From Pseudomonadota bacterium (GTDB taxonomy: Bacteria; Pseudomonadota; Alphaproteobacteria; Sphingomonadales; SMXR01), in assembly GCA_022571175.1 (NCBI GenBank), contig JACZYI010000081.1, forward strand, positions 1 through 7,720: a stretch of 7,720 nucleotides of DNA, written 5' to 3'. Both the position numbers and the translations under genes were made by a program. Numbering within the stretch: the stretch's first letter is position 1; every line of letters begins with the position of its first letter. Below the pieces are notes generated by a model, which searched no databases, was not told the origin of the DNA, and was given only the letters and a program-made list of their open reading frames with translations. This document shows positions 1 to 4,970 of this stretch, piece by piece.

Positions 1-580
1 CCGAGAAAAGCCCACCAAACCCGCAGCATTCATCAGGTTTTTCCGCCTCCTGTGGTTCTTGACCGGTCAAAGATCGCAAGAGTCTGCGCGGCTGGGATTT
101 AACCCCCACGTCCCGCAAGCAGGAACAGGAATCCTGATAAATTATTTTTCGGTTTTTATAGCGGGTATGGGGATTTGGTTCATATCCGGCGATGTCCGAT
201 AAAAACTCTGTCAGCTCAAAAGTCTTTAAGGAAATGGCTTCCGCCCGCTTTTTCCAGTCGGGATCATGTTCAAACAGCCCTGGCCAGTGTTGGCGAATGG
301 TCCCCGCACAGGAACCCGAGGGCACAACCACAATTTCATAAGGCTCCAGAGCCCTTATGGCACCGCGAGCCACATCCGCAGCACCTGATCTGTTGCCCGC
401 ATTCATGGCCGGTTGGCCGCAACAGGTCTGGGCTTTGGGCACAGCCACTTTATACCCCGCTTCCTGCAGCAGCCGGGCGGCAGAAAACCCTACGGATGGT
501 CGCATCAGATCAACTAGGCAGGTGGCAAACAAGGCAACCGTTTTTTTCTGTTCCGGGTTGTGTTTTTTGTCCATATTCAT
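1..580 (-). CDS. lutA: LutA/YkgE-type (Fe-S)-binding protein, lactate utilization subunit A (C-terminus off the window)
   Basis: Translating the minus strand from ATG at 580-578 gives 193 residues, open to the left edge. The order of motifs is that of LutA/YkgE proteins: VALFATCLVDLMRP (residues 15-28, Cys21), QTCCGQPAMNAG (51-62), VVVPSGSCAG (84-93, Cys91), ELTEFL (122-127), YQDSCSCLRDVGVKSQPR (148-165) and ECCGFGGLFS (184-193). These are two copies of the cysteine-rich CCG domain that binds Fe-S clusters. Family members are about 240 residues, so roughly 45 residues are missing. In characterised systems LutA works with LutB and LutC in the cytoplasm to oxidise L-lactate to pyruvate; lutB and lutC, if present, would lie beyond the left edge. 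An AGGGAG ribosome-binding site at 590-585 sits four bases before the start; a second in-frame ATG is at 574. The conserved His before the second Ser-Cys is Gln here (Q149). A related YkgE-like subunit of another oxidoreductase is possible but less likely. Confidence 0.9.
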   Translation of the reverse strand, partial: MNMDKKHNPEQKKTVALFATCLVDLMRPSVGFSAARLLQEAGYKVAVPKAQTCCGQPAMNAGNRSGAADVARGAIRALEPYEIVVVPSGSCAGTIRQHWPGLFEHDPDWKKRAEAISLKTFELTEFLSDIAGYEPNPHTRYKNRKIIYQDSCSCLRDVGVKSQPRRLLRSLTGQEPQEAEKPDECCGFGGLFS

Positions 581-594
581 GGTTCTCCCTGCAT
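577..594 (-). promoter_or_regulatory. Possible five-codon leader ORF overlapping the lutA start
   Basis: On the minus strand an AAGGA at 603-599 is followed after four bases by ATG at 594-592. This opens a frame of five codons (M-Q-G-E-P) that stops at TGA 579-577. The stop overlaps the lutA start as ATGA, and the lutA ribosome-binding site AGGGAG lies inside the mini-ORF. The arrangement could couple lutA translation to the leader, but an ORF this short arises easily by chance. Confidence 0.2.
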
Positions 595-688
595 TCGGTC
601 CTTGAACCCCGAAGAGACAAATGCCAAGTCCATTACTGCACAGCCGACGAGCGCATGCTAGTCTGACTTTTTGAGGGTGCAAAGAGTG

Positions 689-2149
689 ATGTGGTTTGAA
701 GGCATTGATATTTTCAGATTGATGGTGGGTACGGGGGCAATTGTCATTTCACTGCTCTCATCCTATCACATTATTACCACCAAGGATGATGTGCGTGCGG
801 CCATCGGCTGGGTGGGACTTGTGTGGCTGGTACCCTATGTGGGCGGCACCCTCTATTTTATTCTGGGTATCAATCGCATCCGCCGAAAGGCGGTTCGGGT
901 CCGGCGCGAGAAACTGGCATTGCCAGAAAGGCAAGCGATCAAGCTTTTGCAACAATCCGCGGACCGATTACCTTCCAATCTGCCAATCGCCTATCGGTCC
1001 CATGAGGGCCTGATGGAGCGTGTCACGCAAAAGCCACTGACAGACGGAAATCATATCCAAAGTCTGTTGGGAGGTCATGCGGCCTATGGCGAAATGTTAT
1101 CCGCCATTGGAGCGGCCAAAAAATCGATTGCCTTGGCTACCTATATTTTTTCCATGGATGATGTGGGACGATCTTTTGTCTCAGCACTTGGCGAAGCGCA
1201 GAAGAGAGGGGTCCGGGTTTGCGTCCTGATTGACGGCATTGGTGAGCTCTACCATTTCCCGTTTGCCTCACGAGCGCTTCGAAAATTGGGTGTTAAGGTT
1301 GCCCACTTCAACCGAACCATTACTCCTTGGCGCATGGGATTTATGAATCTGCGAAATCACCGCAAGATTCTGGTGGTGGACGGAGGTACGGGCTTTACCG
1401 GCGGCATGAATATCCGTGGTCACCATGCCGCGCCCAATGACCAAAAGCGTGCCATCAATGACATCCATTTCAAATTGGAAGGGCCGGTTGTCAGTCATCT
1501 GATGGATGCTTTCGCTGATGACTGGACCTATGTCACCGGTGATCTTCTGGAGGGGAGTGACTGGTTTCCAGATATTACGGTTCATGGGGATTCAAAAAAT
1601 TACGCCATAGCCCGGGGCATCCCTGATGGACCGGACGCCGATATGGACAAAATGAACTGGGCTATTCGGAGCGCACTGGCTATGGCGCAAAAATCGATTT
1701 TGATTATGACACCCTACTTTCTGCCAGACAGGTTACTGGTCGCCGGTATCAATCATTCCGCGCTTCGGGGTGTTGAGGTTACGGTTATTTTGCCGGAGAA
1801 AAATAATCTGCCCATGGTGTCCTGGGCGGCCCAGGCGCAATATGCAAGATTACTGAATTCAGGCTGCAAAATTTACCATTCTCCCCCGCCTTTTGATCAT
1901 TCCAAAATATTGGTCGTGGACAGTTTTTGGCTGCTTTTTGGGTCAACAAACTGGGATTCTCGAAGCTTGAGACTCAATTTTGAATTTAATGTGGAGTGCT
2001 ATGATCGCCGGTTGGCAAAAGAACTGATCGCGCACACCAATCGTCTGAAGGAGATGGCAGAGCCCATAACGATCGAGAAAGTTCAGTCTAGGGGACTGTT
2101 TCATCGTCTTCTTTTCGGTCTTGCATGGCTTTTCAGCCCCTATCTCTAG
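689..2149 (+). CDS. cls: Cardiolipin synthase, phospholipase D superfamily
   Basis: This membrane enzyme condenses two phosphatidylglycerol molecules (or related donors) into cardiolipin. The frame is open from TTG 671. Counting from that codon, two hydrophobic segments occupy about residues 12-33 and 44-67 (the PLDc_N region ending in VPYVGGTLYFILG), followed by a basic stretch (RIRRKAVRVRR, 69-79). Two PLD catalytic motifs follow: HRKILVVD at 230-237 with GFTGGMNI after it, and HSKILVVD at 410-417 with LFGSTNWDSRSLRLNFE after it. Both HxK(x)4D triads are intact. The C-terminus (about 475-492) is hydrophobic and ends in SPYL. Length, about 486-492 residues, is normal for ClsA-type proteins. 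The start is uncertain: GAGGG at 673-677 lies 8 bases before GTG 686 and 11 before ATG 689, and too close to TTG 671 to serve it. I give ATG 689. The gene is divergent from lutA and 110 bp upstream of the tad-like genes; no convincing promoter is visible. Confidence 0.95.
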   Translation: MWFEGIDIFRLMVGTGAIVISLLSSYHIITTKDDVRAAIGWVGLVWLVPYVGGTLYFILGINRIRRKAVRVRREKLALPERQAIKLLQQSADRLPSNLPIAYRSHEGLMERVTQKPLTDGNHIQSLLGGHAAYGEMLSAIGAAKKSIALATYIFSMDDVGRSFVSALGEAQKRGVRVCVLIDGIGELYHFPFASRALRKLGVKVAHFNRTITPWRMGFMNLRNHRKILVVDGGTGFTGGMNIRGHHAAPNDQKRAINDIHFKLEGPVVSHLMDAFADDWTYVTGDLLEGSDWFPDITVHGDSKNYAIARGIPDGPDADMDKMNWAIRSALAMAQKSILIMTPYFLPDRLLVAGINHSALRGVEVTVILPEKNNLPMVSWAAQAQYARLLNSGCKIYHSPPPFDHSKILVVDSFWLLFGSTNWDSRSLRLNFEFNVECYDRRLAKELIAHTNRLKEMAEPITIEKVQSRGLFHRLLFGLAWLFSPYL

Positions 2150-2259
2150 GCATCAGAATTAGGAACAATTCTAGTTATATTTTAACTGCCTCTTTATGCC
2201 AGTTTAAGACCGCCTCTCTATCCTCAAGTCGAATACAATTAGGAAAATCAGGTACAAGC

Positions 2260-3546
2260 ATGACGATGGGTACGAGGAAAAACAAGAAGGTTGGTTTGTT
2301 TGTAACGTGGCGGCGGGGTCTGATGCGATTGGTTAAAAATTGCTCGGGTTCTGCCGCCATATACACGGCCATCCTGATGCCGGTCTTTCTGGGATTTTTG
2401 GGCCTGGGCGTTGATGTCTCGCTCTGGCATCTGGAAAAACGTGAAACACAAAAAATAGCTGATGCAGCGGCCATGGCTGCGGCACTTGAATTTATGCGTA
2501 CCGGCGATGAGGCGAGCATTGAACCATCAGCCCTTATCAGCGCCAGCCAGAACGGGTTTGATGATAAAAATGATCAGATAATCATCTTCCATCCACCGGT
2601 GAGCGGGATTCTGAAAGGCAACATCTCGGCAGCCGAGGTTATTGTTACCACTGCCTCTCCAACGCTTTTATCCTCACTCGTGGTTAATCAAATTGCTGCG
2701 GTTGGATCGCGCGCAGTAGCGATGGCCGAAATAAGTGATACGTGTTTGTGGTCGCTGGAGCCCGAGGCCAGTGGGGCGATTAAGGTCTCTGGAGGGTCAA
2801 TGGTTAATTTTGGATGTGGCGTCTTTGCCAACTCCAATGATCCGGATGCCATCCAGATTTCCGGATCTGGTTCTTGCCTGACCGGATCAGAGATCAAAAT
2901 CGTTGGAGCTTCAAATGAGGGATGTATAATTCCTCAGGCTGTCACTGGCGTTTTGCCGAGAGAAGACCCCCTGGCCGGACTTCCGCCACCACCTATTTCC
3001 GGCTGCGATACGGTCGGAAATACCATGATCACAGGCTCCAGGGACGCAACGCTTTCACCCGGAACCTATTGTGGAAGCATCAGCATTTTGACCAGTGGTA
3101 CGGTTACTCTTCTACCCGGCCTCTATATTCTGGACGGAGCTGGTCTGAACATCGGGGCGGGCGCCACGGTGCAGGGCGAGGGTGTAACCATATACCTCTC
3201 AGCCGCTGGCACGGTCGCGGATAACATCACGATTTCCTCCGGCGGGATAGTAGAACTCAGCGCCCCTGATTCAGGCACCTATGCGGGCATCCTCTTTTAT
3301 CAGGACCATCTGGCCGCTGATAATATTCAACATAATTTTACCGGCGGAGCTTTCATGGACCTTGAGGGGATACTCTATTTTCCAAACCAGGATGTAAAAT
3401 TTTCTGGTGGCTCGGTCTCAGATTCGTCGAATAGCATGATTATTTCCAGAACCATTGAATTTACCGGCCAATCCTATCTGGACGAATTTGAGCCGGCTTC
3501 GAAGCGTCTTGCACCGCTTCTCATAACAGTGGCACTGGTGGAATAA
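2260..3546 (+). CDS. TadG-like pilus assembly protein with C-terminal beta-helical domain
   Basis: From ATG 2260 (weak SD CAGGT at 2249-2253, spacing 6) the product has 428 residues. After a basic N-terminus comes one hydrophobic helix with the Tad/TadG N-terminal signature (SGSAAIYTAILMPVFLGFLG, 29-48), then VDVSLWHLEKRETQKIADAA (51-70). Unlike the two TadE genes downstream, position +5 after the candidate prepilin Gly is Tyr35, not Glu, so peptidase processing is doubtful. From about 160 the protein is rich in Gly, Ser and Thr with repeating short strands, fitting a beta-helix. Landmarks are DTCLWSLEP (160-168), GCGVFANS (185-192), EDPLAGLPPPP (235-245), LSPGTYCGSISI (265-276), LLPGLYILDG (284-293), YAGILFYQD (341-349) and the C-terminus LLITVALVE. 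Six cysteines in this region (162, 186, 206, 222, 249, 271) could form disulfides outside the membrane. This layout is familiar among alphaproteobacterial TadG-related proteins. Alternative starts are ATG 2266 and ATG 2323. It leads a three-gene operon and probably serves a Tad/Flp pilus or secretion apparatus. Confidence 0.88.
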   Translation: MTMGTRKNKKVGLFVTWRRGLMRLVKNCSGSAAIYTAILMPVFLGFLGLGVDVSLWHLEKRETQKIADAAAMAAALEFMRTGDEASIEPSALISASQNGFDDKNDQIIIFHPPVSGILKGNISAAEVIVTTASPTLLSSLVVNQIAAVGSRAVAMAEISDTCLWSLEPEASGAIKVSGGSMVNFGCGVFANSNDPDAIQISGSGSCLTGSEIKIVGASNEGCIIPQAVTGVLPREDPLAGLPPPPISGCDTVGNTMITGSRDATLSPGTYCGSISILTSGTVTLLPGLYILDGAGLNIGAGATVQGEGVTIYLSAAGTVADNITISSGGIVELSAPDSGTYAGILFYQDHLAADNIQHNFTGGAFMDLEGILYFPNQDVKFSGGSVSDSSNSMIISRTIEFTGQSYLDEFEPASKRLAPLLITVALVE

Positions 3547-3559
3547 GGGGATGAGAACC

Positions 3560-4000
3560 ATGTTTGGCAGGATTTTGAAATCCGGAAGCGGTAATGTAAC
3601 GGTTGAAGCTGCTTTCATGTTTCTGGTCATATCGGCCACCAGTTTGGGGGCGTTTGAGCTCGGGAGGATATTTTATGAAAAGAGTCACCTTGAAAATGTC
3701 GTGAAAGCAGGTGTGCAATTCAGCCTCTTGGGTCAAACATCTGCCAGTGATGTCACAAAAATAGTGGCAGCCGCAACTCTTGCTGCTGGGGAGAGCGCAG
3801 ATCAAATAACCATTACCGCAACGAGTGCGTGTGAATGTCCGGGAGAGGGTCCTCTTGATTGCTCGGAAAGCTGCAGCGATGATAATTTTCCACAAATGTT
3901 GGTAACAGTGACAGCCGAACGTGATCTTGATCTTGTTTTCAATCTTCCTGGCCTCACCAGCAGTCATTTGTCTGCTGTGGCCTCGGTCCGAGTGAGGTGA
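3560..4000 (+). CDS. TadE-family pseudopilin (first copy), with four-Cys insertion
   Basis: The 146-residue product has a short cytoplasmic leader and a type IV prepilin-like site GNVTVEAAF (11-19), with Gly11 at -1 and Glu16 at +5. A hydrophobic helix follows (about 17-33), then AFELGRIFYEKSHLENVVKAG (31-51), the typical TadE pattern. TadE and TadF pseudopilins are cut by the prepilin peptidase TadV and are needed for Flp pilus assembly at the inner membrane. An exposed loop carries C91, C93, C101 and C105 (CECP...DCSESC), then a strand-rich tail (MLVTVTAERDLDLVF) ends in SVRVR. Loops of this CxC...C...C type are known in alphaproteobacterial TadE proteins. The start is ATG 3560, nine bases after AAGGGG (3545-3550), which overlaps the upstream TAA stop. 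ATG 3551 directly abuts that SD, so it is less likely. The gap to the TadG-like gene is 13 bp, and the stop TGA overlaps the region of the next start, indicating one operon. Confidence 0.87.
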   Translation: MFGRILKSGSGNVTVEAAFMFLVISATSLGAFELGRIFYEKSHLENVVKAGVQFSLLGQTSASDVTKIVAAATLAAGESADQITITATSACECPGEGPLDCSESCSDDNFPQMLVTVTAERDLDLVFNLPGLTSSHLSAVASVRVR

Positions 4001-4005
4001 TGGGA

Positions 4006-4410
4006 ATGCGAAAACTGTTGGCCGACCATAAAGGCATAGCCGCCATAGAGTTTGGATTAGTCATGCCTCTGCTGGTTCTGATGACCCTGATTTCCTTTGA
4101 TGTTGGGCGAGCATTTTTTGCTTATACCAGCATCCAGCACGCGGCCTCTGATGCCGTCCGTATGGCCAGCCTGCATGGCCGGGAAAGCCTTTCACCCGCT
4201 TCTGTGGATCAAATCAGCGATTATGCTGTGTCCAGAGCCGTGGGTCTGGATGCGTCTGCCATTGAAGTGATAATTCAATATAATCCTTCCGATGCATCTG
4301 GCGCGGTTGTGAGTGTCGAAATCATCTATAACCATGAGCTTTTTGTGGGGAAAATGCTCAATCTGCCGCCTCTCACTCTCGCGGGAAGCGCAAGCATGAC
4401 GGTTCTTTAA
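4006..4410 (+). CDS. TadE-family pseudopilin (second copy)
   Basis: The 134-residue product has the canonical TadE signature: GIAAIEFGLVMPLLVLM (10-26), with Gly10 as the candidate -1 residue for prepilin peptidase and Glu15 at +5, a single membrane helix (about 16-33), then FDVGRAFFAYTSIQHAASDA (31-50). The rest is a small extracytoplasmic domain of alternating strands ending in LAGSASMTVL. It lacks the cysteine loop of the preceding gene, so the two copies are probably not interchangeable. Starts are crowded: GTG 3997, ATG 4000 (forming TGATG with the upstream TGA) and ATG 4006. GAGG at 3994-3997 lies 8 bases from ATG 4006 and only 2 from ATG 4000, so I chose 4006, though translational coupling through ATG 4000 is plausible. 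It is the last gene of the tad-like trio, and its TAA overlaps the stop of the convergent PepSY gene. Confidence 0.88.
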   Translation: MRKLLADHKGIAAIEFGLVMPLLVLMTLISFDVGRAFFAYTSIQHAASDAVRMASLHGRESLSPASVDQISDYAVSRAVGLDASAIEVIIQYNPSDASGAVVSVEIIYNHELFVGKMLNLPPLTLAGSASMTVL

Positions 4411-4943
4411 TCCTTGCTCGACAAGGCTTTTTTTCTGGCGCGCTGGGAACGTTTCACGATTGGCAGGAAAAACATATAGATGCCGGTCATCCACAGAATA
4501 AACAGCATTATACCGGCCGGTAAAAACAGTCCGAGCTTGGTCCAGTTGTCGGCGAAAAACGAGCCATCATGGATGCTTTCAATCAGATCAGACCGCCGAT
4601 AGGCCACCTGTAATATTTCGGCCGTGCTGGTATCAATCTGAACTTCCCAGCGACTGTAGGAGATAAATTTTACCACGCCCTTGTCGGGCTTGATGTCCAC
4701 CCGTTCCAGATCGGCCCAGCTTGATATCCCTGCCTCTGGTACGGACTTGGCCGCCTCAAACATTTCGACCAAAGTGACAGCAGGAACATCAATCACAGCA
4801 CCCTGTTGGATTGGGGGTTGAATCCAGTCTATTTCCTTTTTCAGGGAAAGAAGAATACCGGCACCAATCATCACGATTAACGGGATGGCAATGATGATTG
4901 ATCCCCAGTGATGGATCTTTCGCAACAGAACCTGAAGCTTCAT
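4407..4943 (-). CDS. PepSY-family two-TM membrane protein (PepSY-associated TM type)
   Basis: The 178-residue product begins KLQVLLRKIHHWGSII (2-17), the usual lead-in to the first helix of PepSY_TM proteins, with His11 and His12. Helix 1 spans about 15-34. A periplasmic domain (about 36-135) contains the PepSY-like unit VDIKPDKGVVKFISYSRWEV (82-101), then IDTSTAEILQ, and the family-typical SIHDGSFF (123-130, His125). Helix 2 is about 138-160 (LGLFLPAGIMLFILWMTGIY), followed by a basic tail (KRSQRARKK, 164-172). Larger PepSY_TM proteins act in siderophore or heme-iron reduction and uptake with histidines near the membrane as heme ligands; whether this small form does so is unknown. GGGAGT at 4954-4949 is a good ribosome-binding site with five A before ATG 4943. 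It lies 27 bp after the stop of the BNR-repeat gene, so the two are probably cotranscribed. Its TAA overlaps that of the TadE gene. Confidence 0.83.
   Translation of the reverse strand: MKLQVLLRKIHHWGSIIIAIPLIVMIGAGILLSLKKEIDWIQPPIQQGAVIDVPAVTLVEMFEAAKSVPEAGISSWADLERVDIKPDKGVVKFISYSRWEVQIDTSTAEILQVAYRRSDLIESIHDGSFFADNWTKLGLFLPAGIMLFILWMTGIYMFFLPIVKRSQRARKKALSSKD
4412..4434 (+). terminator. Possible intrinsic terminator of the tad-like operon
   Basis: One base after the TadE stop, CCTTG (4412-4416) and CAAGG (4422-4426) can pair around the five-base loop CTCGA. They are followed by one C and seven T (4428-4434). Placement and T-run fit a Rho-independent terminator reading rightward. The stem is only five base pairs, so strength is uncertain. 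It lies wholly inside the 3' coding end of the convergent PepSY gene. Confidence 0.42.
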
Positions 4944-4970
4944 TTTTTACTCCCGAACCCCAGCCAACTT

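Noticed and set aside
175..666. A 163-codon open frame on the plus strand antisense to lutA
   Set aside because: The product is rich in His, Pro, Arg and Trp with no domain pattern, and the opposite strand carries clear LutA motifs over the same bases.
581..688. Divergent promoters between lutA and cls, including TTGAAC at 602-607
   Set aside because: No -10 box at a proper distance is convincing on either strand; the GCATGC at 653-658 is too short to be called an operator.
2155..2172. Inverted repeat AGAATT-(6)-AATTCT just after cls, considered as a terminator
   Set aside because: The stem has a single G-C pair and no clean T-run follows; it is more likely incidental AT-rich spacer sequence.
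2150..2259. Promoter for the tad-like operon (for example TATATT at 2176-2181)
   Set aside because: No matching -35 element at 16-18 bases was found, so I do not call it, although an AT-rich spacer upstream of an operon makes a promoter here plausible.
2125..2259. A longer N-terminus of the TadG-like protein starting inside cls
   Set aside because: It would overlap the cls end by 25 bases and place about 45 untypical residues before the membrane helix; ATG 2260 has a ribosome-binding site and fits the family better.
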